A stretch of DNA of 64,000 nucleotides from Ornithinimicrobium cavernae (GTDB lineage: Bacteria > Actinomycetota > Actinomycetes > Actinomycetales > Dermatophilaceae). Made by a program: the position numbers and the translations under genes. The stretch covers positions 1 through 64,000 of the forward strand of contig NZ_QDDJ01000015.1 of the NCBI RefSeq assembly GCF_003121625.1, in the 5' to 3' direction. The notes beneath the pieces are model-generated. The model saw nothing but the letters and a program-made list of their open reading frames with translations, did not search any database and was not told where the DNA came from. Each line of letters begins with the position of its first letter. The first letter of the stretch is position 1. Below are positions 18,401 through 26,795 of the stretch, in pieces.

Positions 18401-21400
18401 GCCGGGTAGGTGCGGCCCGTCTCCTCGACGGTGACCGTCGCCTCCAGCGGTGTGCCGTCCGAGGTGACGACCGTGCCGCGGGTGTCCGCGCCGAGCCCGT
18501 CGGCGGTCAGCGCCCACTGCAGCGCGTTGGTCAGCGACCGTGAGGTCTCCGGCGTGAAGTAGAACTCCGCGAGGTCCCGGGTGCCGACCGCGCCGTACGA
18601 GGTGGCTCCGTTGGTCGACAGCAGGACGTCGACCGCACCGACGGTGCGGCCGTCATAGGCGATGGCGTCACCGGTGGTGCCGTCCCCGCTCACGATCGTG
18701 GCGACCGTGGTGCCGGAGTAGCCGGTGAAACCGGCGTACATCCGGTTGTGGTCGGTGGGGGCGAACGTCTGCGGCAGCCCCTGGGTCAGGGGGTGCTCCA
18801 CCGTGACCGTCGTGGTCACGTCACCGTCCAGCGAGCCCTCGACCCAGGTCTCGGGGTTGCCGTAGAGGGGGACCATGTCCTCGATGACTCCCCGGTCGCG
18901 GTTGCCCGTCCAGACCACCGGGAGGTCGTTGCGGTTGGCGTGGTCCAGGAAGGTCGGCAGGGTGGCCCTGGCCGACGGTGGGTCGTTGACCAGGACCATG
19001 TCCAGCTCGGCCAGCGCCGCGCCGTCGGTCCAGTCCACCACGACCGGCTCGTAGCCCCAGTCGGTGAGGAACGCACTGAGCCGTCCCTCGTGGACCCCCG
19101 AGGTCGAGTCGCCGACCACGCCGACCTGCGCGGACTCCAGGATGACGGCGTCCTCGGTGTGCGCGCCGCTCACCATCGTGAACGCGTGCAGCGTGCGGAT
19201 GTAGCCGTCCAGCTCGATCTCCAGCTCCTGCTCGCCGGCCTCGACGCGCGGGAAGGAGTAGCGGCCCTGGGCGTCGGTCACCGTCTCCAGCGGGGTGCCG
19301 ACGATGCGCACGACCGCGCCCTCGACGGGCACGCCGTCCACCGCGGGACCACTCCCGGCCGGCAGGCCGGTCCCGGGCAGCTGCGCCCCGTTGACCGTGC
19401 CGCTGAGCGCCCCGATGTCACCCAGCTCCAGGACGACGTCGAGGACCTGGGCCGCACCGTCCACGACGGTGATCTCGTGCGTCTGCTCGAGGTAGCCGAA
19501 GGCGCTGATCTCCACCGTGTGCGTGCCGTCCGGCAGGCCGAGAAGGAACTCGCCGTCGGTGGACGTGGTCGCGGCCCAGGTGGTGCCCACGACACCGACC
19601 CGGGCGTCCGGGACCGGCAGCCCGTCCGGGTCGGTGACCGACCCGGTGACCTGGGCCAGGCCCGGGGACCCGGCGTAGCGGACCGCGTTGAGGAAGAGCT
19701 GGCGCCCCTCCGGTGCCCACTCCACGTCGGTCTCCGTGCCGGCGCTGACGAACAGTCCGCTGAGCAGCACGTGCACGCTGTCCGGCGTGCGCACGTCATA
19801 CGCGATGCCCGCACCGACCGGGGTGCCGGCCGTGCCGACGGTGGCCAGGACGGTCCCCTGGTAGTCGACGAGGTAGGGCGCGTCGGTGTTGCCGTTGAGG
19901 TAGATCACCGGCTCCTCGCCCAGACCCGCGGTGATCGGGTGGTCGACCACGCCGGTGAGCTCCTTGGGCGCGCTGCCGTAGCCGCCGAAGCGCTCCACGT
20001 CGGCGGGGTTGCCCGTGAGGTCGGACAGCTCGTAGATGCCGCGCGTGTTGACCGGGCTGTTGGCTGCGGGGAAGACCACGCTGACGCCCGCGGCGTCGAA
20101 GGCCGCGAGGTTGTCCAGCCACTGCTGGTCGGGGATCGTCGCGGGGTGGTTGAGGATCACCACGTCGTAGTCCTCAAGCTGCTCCATCACCTCCCAGCCG
20201 AGGGCCGTCGCGGGGATCCCCTCGGCAGTCAGGAAGTCGGTGATCCGGTTGCTGTAGTCCCCCACGACGGCGACCGAGGGGGCCGCGACGAGGGTGAGGT
20301 CCAGGTCGGTGACCGTGCCCGCGGTCACCTGCACGCCCTCGACCGTCGTCGCGGTGAAGCCGTCGGCCGAGGCGGTGACCGCATAGCTGCCGACCGCCAG
20401 GTCGGCGAGAAGGTAGCTGCCGTCGGTGCCGGTGGTGACGGGCTCGCCGCCCTCCACCGAGACCTGTGCGCCGGGCACCGGCGCCCCCGAGGCGGTGCTC
20501 ACGGTGCCGCCGATGGCCCCGTTGTCGGAGGCGGTGAGCCCCACGGCAACGTCGGTGGTCCCACCGGTGGTGACGGTGACGGCCTGCTCGAGCGCCGTCA
20601 TCCCGGGGGCCGTGAGGCGCAGGGTGTGCTCGCCGGCCGGGAGGAACAGGTCACCCCTGCCGCCGGGCAGCGCCTGCTGCTCGAACGAGCCGACGACGCT
20701 GACGTCGGCGTCGACCGCGCCGTCCGGGCCGGTCACCGTTAGCGCGACCGTCCCGAACTCGGCGGTCGTCCCGTGCTCGACAGCGGCCACGAAGACGGCC
20801 TCCGCGCCGGGGGCCCAGGTCTCCTCCGGGCCGACGAGCACGCTGGCGGAGTGGCTGGGCAGCAGCACCTGGACGGAGTCGTCCGAGGTGCGGTCGTAGC
20901 CGATGCCGGTGCCGCGCGCACCGTCCTCGTCGCTGCCGAGGGTGGCCAGGGTGCCGCCCTCGTAGCCCTCGAGCCAGGCGTGGTAGCTGCCGGTCAGGAT
21001 CGGGTAGCGGTCCTGGTCGATCGGCGCGGTGACCGGGTGGGCGACCGGGTGGGTCAGCCAGACCCGGCCTCGGTCGCTGGACTGGGTGGCCAGGGTTGCC
21101 GCGCTGCCCCGCGCGGCGAGCACCTGGTCGATGCTGCCGCTGGTCGCGCCCCAGCTGTCCAGGGCGATGATGCTGGTGCCGGCGGCGTCGGCGCCGGCCA
21201 GGATCGCCTCGATGTGCTCGACGTTGTCGCGGGCGTAGTCGCCCGACGTGCCGTTGAGCACGATCGCCTGGTACTGCTCGGGTGCCTGCGCCGCCTCGGC
21301 GAAGGTCAGCTCGTCGACCGAGAAGCCCTGGTCCCGGAGGATGCCGGACAGCCGGCTGCGGTAGTCGGCGACGACCGCCAGGTCGAAGCCGTCCAGAGCG

Positions 21401-24400
21401 ACCGCGAGCGTGGTGGTCTCACCGGTGGTGACCGTGACCGTCTCCTCGTGGGGGGCCCAGCCGGTCAGCTCGACCCGCACCCGCCAGTCGCCCTCGGCGA
21501 CCGGGTCGATGGTGAAGGTGCCGTCGGCGGCGGTGGTGGCCGGCTCGAGCGGCACGCCGTCCAGCGTGACGGTGGCACCCTCCAGCGGGTTGCCCTCGGC
21601 GTCGGTCACCGTGCCGCTCACCGCGCCGTCGCCGACCGCGGTCAGGGCCGCGTCGACCGTCACGCCGGAGGTGGCGCGGAGCGTGATCTCCTCGGTGTGG
21701 GTGGACAGGCCGTAGCGGCTGATCCGCAGGGTGTAGTCGCCGGCCGGGGCACGCAGCTCGTAGGCGCCTGTCGCCGGGTCGGTGGTCGTCCCGTGCGGGG
21801 TCCCGACCAGCTCGACGGTGGCCTCGACCGGCCCGTCGGGTCCGGTCACCGTGCCGCTGACGGTGCCGGTGGAGCGGTAGGTGGCGACGGTGCCGTCGCG
21901 GGAGACGAAGACCACGCTGTCGTCGGACACCGCGGTCGAGGACAGGATCGGGGCGGGCAGCTGGTCCTCCCAGAGCCGCTCGCCGGAGGTGGCGTCGAGG
22001 GCGTAGACACCCCAGTTCTGCGAGGCCCCGAGGACCACGCCGCTGGTGGTCACAGCGACCGAGGACGTCACGGCACTGCCCACGAAGTGGTTCCAGACCA
22101 GCTCACCGCTGGTGGCGTCGTAGGCCGACACCGCACCCGCGGTGTGCGAGCCGAGGATGACCAGGTCGTCGTAGAGCACCGGGCTGCTGCCCTGGGTGTC
22201 GCCGTGGCCCTCGGCCTCCCACACCTGCGCGCCGGTGAGCAGGTCGAGGGCCAGGACCGAGCCGCTGGTGAACGAGCTGTTGCTGGTGCCCAGGTAGACC
22301 TTGCCGGCGTCGATCGCCGGGAGGCTGATCGAGATGGTGTCGCTGCGCTCCCACAGGACGGCGCCCGTGGCGGTGTCGAGGGCGACGACCCGTCCGGTGG
22401 CGGTGCTGGAGGTGACGGCGACGCCGTCCGCGACGGCGGGGCCGAAGAAGACGCCACCGCCGATCGGGGTGCGCCAGACCCGCTCTCCCGTGGCGGCGTC
22501 CACCGCGTGGACCGAGCCGGCCTCGCCGATCCCGGCGGCGACGTAGACGGTGCCGTCGACGACGGTCGGGGTGGCGTAGGTCGGCACGTCCCCGTCCAGG
22601 CTGTAGGTCCAGCGCGTGGAGCCGTCCGAGGTGTTCAGCGCGAGCAGCGTGGCGTTGCCGCCGGTGGTGACATAGAGGGTCGCGCCGTCCGCCGAGATCG
22701 CCGGTGTGGCGCGCTGGCCACCGCCGGTCGAGACCTGCCAGCGGACCTCGCCGCTCGCGCGGTCCAGGGCACTCAGCCGGCCGGTGGCCTCCAGCTGGTA
22801 GATGCTGTCCTGGTCGGCCACCGGTGAGCTGAACATGACGGCGCCGAGCCTGGTGCTCCACTGCTGCTCCAGGGTCGGCGCGTGCAGGCCGGTGTCCGCG
22901 AGGCCGTGCCCGGCCGGGTTGGCCTTGAGCTGGGTCCAGGTGTCGGTGCCCGGCAGCGCGAGCGGCGCCAGCGCGACGTCCTGCACGGTGTCGCCCTCGA
23001 CGGAAACCTCACCGGTCCACGGGCGGTAGCCGGTGGCCTGGACGCGGATCTCGTGGGTGCCGTGCGGCACGTCGAGCGCGAAGGCACCGGCCTCGTCGCT
23101 GTAGGTCGTGGTGCCGGCCTGGCCGACGACCTGGACGGCCGCGCCGGTCACCGGGGCACCGTCCGTGGTCACGGTGCCGGACAGGGTGGCGCTGGCGCGG
23201 GCGGTCAGGGTGACGTCGAGCGTGACGTGCCCGCCCCGGGTCACCTCGACGGTGTGCTCCTGGGCGGCGTAGCCGTAGGCGGTGACCCGCACCGTCTGGG
23301 TGCCGGACACGGCATACAGGTCGTAGGCGCCGGTGGCGGCGTCGGCCGTCGTGCCGGGACCGTCGACGACGGTCAGCGTCGCGGCGACCGGACCGTCGGG
23401 GCCGGTCACGGTGCCCGAGATGAGGCCGGAGTGCGCCGCGCGGGTGGTGGCCGCGTAGGCGTCGACGATGCCGTGGCCGTAGGCGTTGTTGGGCAGGGCA
23501 CCCATGAACTGCTCGGTGCGGGCGGTGTCCTCCAGGACCTCCTGGAGCTCGTCCACGCTGAGCCCGGGCGCGGCGGAGAGCACGAGGGCGGCGACCCCGC
23601 TGACGTGCGGCGTGGCCATCGAGGTGCCCGAGATCGTGTGGTAGTCCTGCCCCGAGTCCTGCGGCCACGCGGAGTAGATCGCGGCGCCGGGGGCGCTGAC
23701 CTGCGGCTTGGTGTACTCCACGCCGTCCCAGACGACGGGGCCACGGCTGGAGAAGCTGGCGATCTGGTCGTTGCTGTCGGTGGCGCCGACGCCGATCGAG
23801 TGCGGGTAGCCGCCGGGGTTGCCGACCGTGCCGCCCGCGGGACCGTCGTTGCCGTTGGCGAACAGCGGCACGATGCCTGCGGCGCGCCACGCGGCCACGG
23901 CCTCCCAGAAGACCCGGTTGTTCCCCGGCCCGCCGCCCCAGGAGTTGCTCGCGATGTCCGGCGCCTTGTCGGGGTCGCCACCGGGGGCCAGGACCCACTG
24001 CATACCGCTGAGGATGCCGACCTCGCCGCCGCGGCCGCCGTCGGTCAGGATCTTCACGCCGATCCACTCAGCGTCGGGCGCGACGCCGATGATCTCACCG
24101 GGCGCGCCACCGGCGATCGAGCCGGTGACGTGCGTGCCGTGGCCGTTGCCGTCCCCGGGCACGGGATAGTTCTCCCCCGTCGTGACGAACCAGGAGTCGG
24201 AGTGGTCGCCGTCGCGACCGCGGTACTGACCGGCCAGGGCGGGGTGCTCGAAGTCGACGCCGGTGTCGAGGACGGCGACCGTGACACCCTCGCCGCGGTA
24301 GCCGTACTCGCCCCACGTCTGTGGGGCGTGGACCTTCTCCAGGGACCAGGTGGGCAGCGCCGGCTCGCTCTGGATCTCGGGCAGCTCGACCTGCTCCTCC

Positions 24401-25296
24401 AGCCGCACGTGGGCCACGTCCTCCCGGGCCTCGAGCGCGGCGAGGGTGTCCGCGTCGACGGTGGCGCCGACGCTGTTGACGATCCAGAGGTCGACGGGGT
24501 CGCCGAGGGCGGGCGTGCCGGTCGCGGTCCTGTCGGTGTCCTGGCCGGCGGCTGCGCCGTCGGGGCGGGCGCCCCGGAGGTCGGCGATCAGGGCGGCGCG
24601 CTCGGCGGCGCCGGCGGCGCGGAGGTTCTCCACGACGACCTGCCCGCGGGCCGCGTCGGCGGCCTGGGCAGCGGCGCGCGCGGTCCCGGCGTTGTAGGAG
24701 CGGGCCCGGGCGCGCACCTCCTGCGCGGCCTCGAGCCCGGCGGCCTCGGCCCGGGCGTTCACGGCCTCCAGGTCCGCCGACCCGGTGAGCTCGATGACGA
24801 CGTTGACCAGGCCGTCCTCGTCGCCGGCCAGCGCCTCGGTGACCGCCGGGTTGACCGTGGCCTCCGCCGGCTCGGGACGCACGAGCGCGGCATCCAGCGG
24901 GCTGGTCGGCACGGCGGCGGCCGCTGCCTCGGCCTCGGCGTCGTCGCCATCAGCCGCGGTGTCGTCCTCCCCGTTCCCGTCCTCGGCGCTCGCGCCGGTG
25001 ACCTGCGCCGCCTCCGGGTCGATGTCCGCGACCGGCACCTCGAGCCCCTCGAACAACGAGGTGCTCTCCCCCTCGAGGGCCACCGGGTCCTCGTTCTCCG
25101 CGTCGGCTCCGTCTGCGGCGAGCGCCGCCCCGGCGGCCAGTCCCGACAGGGCTGCGGCGCCAGCGGCTGCCGGTGTGCCGGTGGGTGGTGCCGTGCCGGC
25201 CGCCGTGGTCGGTGCCGCGCCGAGGACGCTCAGCACGAGCGACCAGCCGAGGACGAGGGCGAGCAGGCGGGACCAGGCAGTTGTACGCAGCGACAT
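15478..25296 (-). CDS. Giant secreted multidomain subtilisin-like serine protease
   Basis: A 3272-residue S8 peptidase. ATG 25296 follows GGAG and starts a signal peptide (about residues 1-34). An acidic, Ala-rich propeptide region runs to about 310. Catalytic domain: Asp344 (VLDTGVD), His386 (GHGTHVTG), oxyanion Asn483 (ANGND), Ser559 (SGTSMATPH). Regulatory-like beta domains follow (about 623-780), then a PQQ-type beta-propeller (about 785-1140; repeated YALDATSGERLW-like strands). After that come five copies of a unit made of one or two regulatory-like beta domains and a Rossmann-like domain, the latter at about 1305-1510, 1675-1875, 2057-2262, 2430-2640 and 2807-3005. Ig-like/filamin-like domains close the protein (3010-3272). 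No LPxTG or SLH anchor is seen. It stands alone with no operon partner. Confidence 0.92.
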   Translation of the reverse strand: MSLRTTAWSRLLALVLGWSLVLSVLGAAPTTAAGTAPPTGTPAAAGAAALSGLAAGAALAADGADAENEDPVALEGESTSLFEGLEVPVADIDPEAAQVTGASAEDGNGEDDTAADGDDAEAEAAAAAVPTSPLDAALVRPEPAEATVNPAVTEALAGDEDGLVNVVIELTGSADLEAVNARAEAAGLEAAQEVRARARSYNAGTARAAAQAADAARGQVVVENLRAAGAAERAALIADLRGARPDGAAAGQDTDRTATGTPALGDPVDLWIVNSVGATVDADTLAALEAREDVAHVRLEEQVELPEIQSEPALPTWSLEKVHAPQTWGEYGYRGEGVTVAVLDTGVDFEHPALAGQYRGRDGDHSDSWFVTTGENYPVPGDGNGHGTHVTGSIAGGAPGEIIGVAPDAEWIGVKILTDGGRGGEVGILSGMQWVLAPGGDPDKAPDIASNSWGGGPGNNRVFWEAVAAWRAAGIVPLFANGNDGPAGGTVGNPGGYPHSIGVGATDSNDQIASFSSRGPVVWDGVEYTKPQVSAPGAAIYSAWPQDSGQDYHTISGTSMATPHVSGVAALVLSAAPGLSVDELQEVLEDTARTEQFMGALPNNAYGHGIVDAYAATTRAAHSGLISGTVTGPDGPVAATLTVVDGPGTTADAATGAYDLYAVSGTQTVRVTAYGYAAQEHTVEVTRGGHVTLDVTLTARASATLSGTVTTDGAPVTGAAVQVVGQAGTTTYSDEAGAFALDVPHGTHEIRVQATGYRPWTGEVSVEGDTVQDVALAPLALPGTDTWTQLKANPAGHGLADTGLHAPTLEQQWSTRLGAVMFSSPVADQDSIYQLEATGRLSALDRASGEVRWQVSTGGGQRATPAISADGATLYVTTGGNATLLALNTSDGSTRWTYSLDGDVPTYATPTVVDGTVYVAAGIGEAGSVHAVDAATGERVWRTPIGGGVFFGPAVADGVAVTSSTATGRVVALDTATGAVLWERSDTISISLPAIDAGKVYLGTSNSSFTSGSVLALDLLTGAQVWEAEGHGDTQGSSPVLYDDLVILGSHTAGAVSAYDATSGELVWNHFVGSAVTSSVAVTTSGVVLGASQNWGVYALDATSGERLWEDQLPAPILSSTAVSDDSVVFVSRDGTVATYRSTGTVSGTVTGPDGPVEATVELVGTPHGTTTDPATGAYELRAPAGDYTLRISRYGLSTHTEEITLRATSGVTVDAALTAVGDGAVSGTVTDAEGNPLEGATVTLDGVPLEPATTAADGTFTIDPVAEGDWRVRVELTGWAPHEETVTVTTGETTTLAVALDGFDLAVVADYRSRLSGILRDQGFSVDELTFAEAAQAPEQYQAIVLNGTSGDYARDNVEHIEAILAGADAAGTSIIALDSWGATSGSIDQVLAARGSAATLATQSSDRGRVWLTHPVAHPVTAPIDQDRYPILTGSYHAWLEGYEGGTLATLGSDEDGARGTGIGYDRTSDDSVQVLLPSHSASVLVGPEETWAPGAEAVFVAAVEHGTTAEFGTVALTVTGPDGAVDADVSVVGSFEQQALPGGRGDLFLPAGEHTLRLTAPGMTALEQAVTVTTGGTTDVAVGLTASDNGAIGGTVSTASGAPVPGAQVSVEGGEPVTTGTDGSYLLADLAVGSYAVTASADGFTATTVEGVQVTAGTVTDLDLTLVAAPSVAVVGDYSNRITDFLTAEGIPATALGWEVMEQLEDYDVVILNHPATIPDQQWLDNLAAFDAAGVSVVFPAANSPVNTRGIYELSDLTGNPADVERFGGYGSAPKELTGVVDHPITAGLGEEPVIYLNGNTDAPYLVDYQGTVLATVGTAGTPVGAGIAYDVRTPDSVHVLLSGLFVSAGTETDVEWAPEGRQLFLNAVRYAGSPGLAQVTGSVTDPDGLPVPDARVGVVGTTWAATTSTDGEFLLGLPDGTHTVEISAFGYLEQTHEITVVDGAAQVLDVVLELGDIGALSGTVNGAQLPGTGLPAGSGPAVDGVPVEGAVVRIVGTPLETVTDAQGRYSFPRVEAGEQELEIELDGYIRTLHAFTMVSGAHTEDAVILESAQVGVVGDSTSGVHEGRLSAFLTDWGYEPVVVDWTDGAALAELDMVLVNDPPSARATLPTFLDHANRNDLPVVWTGNRDRGVIEDMVPLYGNPETWVEGSLDGDVTTTVTVEHPLTQGLPQTFAPTDHNRMYAGFTGYSGTTVATIVSGDGTTGDAIAYDGRTVGAVDVLLSTNGATSYGAVGTRDLAEFYFTPETSRSLTNALQWALTADGLGADTRGTVVTSDGTPLEATVTVEETGRTYPAREGDGSYVIPLEPGTWTLTATTFGYEAASTTVTVAEGESTASSITLPRSPGAGVSGTVLSASGEPVAGASVLVDGTEYADTTAADGTFTFEHLPAGEWMLVARAEGQVTDFVDVTVADGSPATAEARLGVTKHLALVGDLFNGSMGDFLVANGYTIERFGYRELAQVDLTTGAYDLAFVNGASLEPTAEEFTAFLDEAAAHDVSLILPSQYGSGSIRTLSKYTGDPESVDSDFEPDAVGYLVGAEHPVLEGYDVGETVTLLTNPGLNQQFQSFAGYSGTALAQTVHPETGTTFDLGLAYDFVTPGSVHLLLGNLGASSYGSPIKAWTTDAERITLNGVAWAMEARQSDVHGTVTGNGGPVEGAEVTVAGTATRAETGPDGAYQLGVASGEVTLEATADGFEPYTATVTVAPEQSLLHDIELTPLAESALTVTVLDDVTGQPVAGAQVEAAGPTDTSVASGADGTAVLEPLLVGDYTLTVQGPNHVVVTTEVTVGEEPAALTVEISPIQVGVLGDVRGDLTEFLVSEGVASEEVAWGDVVAAIDDYSVVVVNGGEPTAAEFDALVAAADTAQVDLVFSGTHGVTEGGLRLLEEHGEGVTVGGQGYRDGPVGLTALAAHPVFADVADPAHIVADDGYYSWLSAYRGESLATLTVAGSPVGTAVAFEQRTDLSGHLLLSFAAVSDYMGPDRGWTEGTEQVVLDSLEWLLLAPPQVPTLTTPQTLVGTSPVQVSGRAVGADEVQILRGEEVLATVVPADDWTYTATVGLTEGENTLVAVAANELGTTESEPLVVALDTTAPELSWTPGEGTAVLEPEVTVTGTVSDAFAEPVTVTVQGEPVDVAADGSFTVVVPLVEGAQEVTVVATDTLGNEVSQTRQVAHYAYDVAWNLAGGKGRVQLVKLALTGADGQRVQVDGAVLELRQGGEVVETFDMEFVDEEEYLALVRGAAKGSYDLRAVLTVDGFEAVVDGPVLRVR

Positions 25297-25457
25297 TGCT
25301 ACTCCAGTGACGGGACCAGGCACACGCCAGAGGAGACGCGGCCACACGGATGCCCCGGAACGTAGTCCGCCTGGGAGCCACCCGAAAGAGCGGTGGCCGA
25401 ATCGTGGACGTCCCTTGGGAGATTTGTGACCTTTGTCCACGTCCTGTGACCTACTCG

Positions 25458-25835
25458 TTAGTCACCAACGCTCACCGAGCGCCTCGTCACCCTCCTGACG
25501 CCGTCCTTGAGCTGGACCGTCGCCTCGGGCTGCGCTTGCAGGTTGAGCCACCAGGCCGACACACCCTCGCCCCAACCGTTCATCGCCATCGTCACCAGGT
25601 CGGGCCCGTCCTCGAGATAGCCGAGGATGACGCTGCGCTCCTCACCGCTGCGCCGTCCGATGGTGGTGACCCGCATCAGCCCGTAGCCGCCGGGCCGGGG
25701 CTTGCTCAGTCCGACGCTGCCGGGGGTGAACCGATAGAGGGCACGGTGCACCTTCCACGCGGTCCTGATGACCCAACGGGGCGGGAGGCGGGGCCTCGTG
25801 ACCGGCCCGCTCGGGTGACTGTCCGGCATACCCAC
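25458..25835 (-). CDS. Deazaflavin-dependent nitroreductase-like protein, possibly C-terminally short
   Basis: A 125-residue protein resembling the Ddn/Rv3547 (PF04075) F420H2-dependent nitroreductase family: HRALYRFTPGSVGLSKPRPG, LMRVTTIGRRSGEERSVILG, then GWGEGVSAWWLNLQAQPEA. Family members usually run about 20-30 residues further, with a conserved arm after the beta-strand at VQLKDG; here the frame stops soon after (RSVSVGD), so the C-terminus may have been lost to a small deletion or frameshift. Start could be ATG 25835 or the Met two codons in. Confidence 0.7.
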   Translation of the reverse strand: MGMPDSHPSGPVTRPRLPPRWVIRTAWKVHRALYRFTPGSVGLSKPRPGGYGLMRVTTIGRRSGEERSVILGYLEDGPDLVTMAMNGWGEGVSAWWLNLQAQPEATVQLKDGVRRVTRRSVSVGD

Positions 25836-25921
25836 TCCTCGGTCGGTCGACAGGACCGACGCTAGCGGACCGCGGCGGCCACCAACAGGCCTCCGCGTCA
25901 GGCTCTCGTTAGCCTCGCGGG

Positions 25922-26344
25922 ATGACCAACGAGTTCATGACCGACGCCGTCCCGGGCAGCAACATCCTCATCAGCGGGTGTGTGGTCCGCTTCTCCGACC
26001 CCGAGGGCTGGCCGAGCATCCACGCCAACGGCGCGCACCTGTGTGCCGGGGTCGAGTCGGTGGAGGTGGACCCCCGGAACGGGTTCCTGCGGGTGATCCA
26101 GACGCTGAAGGAACCGACGGCCACACCCATCCTGTTCGCCTTCATCCAGACCGACGAGACCCTCTCGGCGCGCGGCATCATCGGCGGCGCCTCCGGGGGC
26201 ACCGGCGACACGCACTACGTGCTCTATGACACCACCATCGACCGGAGGCTGGACCTGCGTGAACAGGAGGACCGTCTGCGCGTGCAGTCACCTGTGGCGA
26301 ACGTGTGGCTCGGCTGGGTGCACCTGGCGGCCTCTGCCTCGTAG
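25922..26344 (+). CDS. Hypothetical protein
   Basis: A 140-residue soluble protein from ATG 25922 with normal composition. Its body looks like an alternating-strand domain (ISGCVVRFSDPEGWPSIH, VESVEVDPRNGFLRVIQ, then THYVLYDTTIDRRLDLREQ). No signal, membrane segment or catalytic motif is evident, and I do not recognise the family. It lies divergent from the nitroreductase-like gene and just upstream of a VapB-type antitoxin. Confidence 0.6.
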   Translation: MTNEFMTDAVPGSNILISGCVVRFSDPEGWPSIHANGAHLCAGVESVEVDPRNGFLRVIQTLKEPTATPILFAFIQTDETLSARGIIGGASGGTGDTHYVLYDTTIDRRLDLREQEDRLRVQSPVANVWLGWVHLAASAS

Positions 26345-26389
26345 ACCGTCAGCGGGCCACGGTGGCACAGCACCTGGCATTCTGATGCC

Positions 26390-26635
26390 ATGCGGACAAC
26401 CATCGATGCTGCCGGGCGGATCGTCGTGCCGAAGGCGGTCCGCGACGCGATGAACCTGTCAGCGGGGAGCGCGGTTGATGTGACCTACACGGACGGCCGG
26501 ATCGAGGTCGAGCTGGCTCCTGCCCAGGTGGTGGTCGAGGACGACGACGGACTTCCCGTCGTGCGGCCGGTCGAGGCCCTGCCCCCTCTCACGGATGAGC
26601 AGGTGCGCGACACCCTGGACTCGACGCGCCGGTGA
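26390..26635 (+). CDS. AbrB/MazE-fold antitoxin, VapB-like
   Basis: An 81-residue swapped-hairpin AbrB antitoxin: TIDAAGRIVVPKAVRDAMNL is the DNA-binding AbrB core, and the acidic C-terminal half (VVVEDDDGLPVVRPVEALPP) is the usual toxin-wrapping tail of actinobacterial VapB proteins. Its stop overlaps a GTG (GTGA at 26632-26635), the classic vapB-vapC junction, but the toxin downstream is broken. It probably no longer has a local toxin to neutralise and may survive as an orphan regulator or an antidote to a related toxin. Confidence 0.85.
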   Translation: MRTTIDAAGRIVVPKAVRDAMNLSAGSAVDVTYTDGRIEVELAPAQVVVEDDDGLPVVRPVEALPPLTDEQVRDTLDSTRR

Positions 26636-26639
26636 GCAG

Positions 26640-26795
26640 CACCATCAGCTCATCCGCGACCTGGGCGGTGCCGGGGTGCGTGGCGGCGCGGTCTACGACG
26701 CCCTCATCGGCGCCACCGCGGCACACCACGACCTCACGCTCCTGACGAGGGACCGGCGTGCCCGCTGGACCTACGACGCAGTCGGCGCGAGGTAC
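26640..26795 (+). pseudogene. VapC (PIN-domain RNase) C-terminal remnant
   Basis: Translation in the frame of 26640 gives HHQLIRDLGGAGVRGGAVYD, then ALIGATA, LLTRDRRA and ending TYDAVGARY, the typical C-terminal third of a PIN toxin including the GGAVYDALI helix and the LTRD acidic site. The N-terminal 80 or so residues with the first catalytic Asp are absent. The expected GTG start overlapping the antitoxin stop is still there but in another frame. No native stop follows the fragment; the sequence runs into the tail of the convergent pcaD gene. Non-functional as a toxin. Confidence 0.75.

Noticed and set aside
15373-24900. Very long plus-strand frames opposite the giant subtilase
   Set aside because: They mirror codon bias of the minus gene, are rich in Gly/Arg/Asp/Val and lack signal peptides or motifs.
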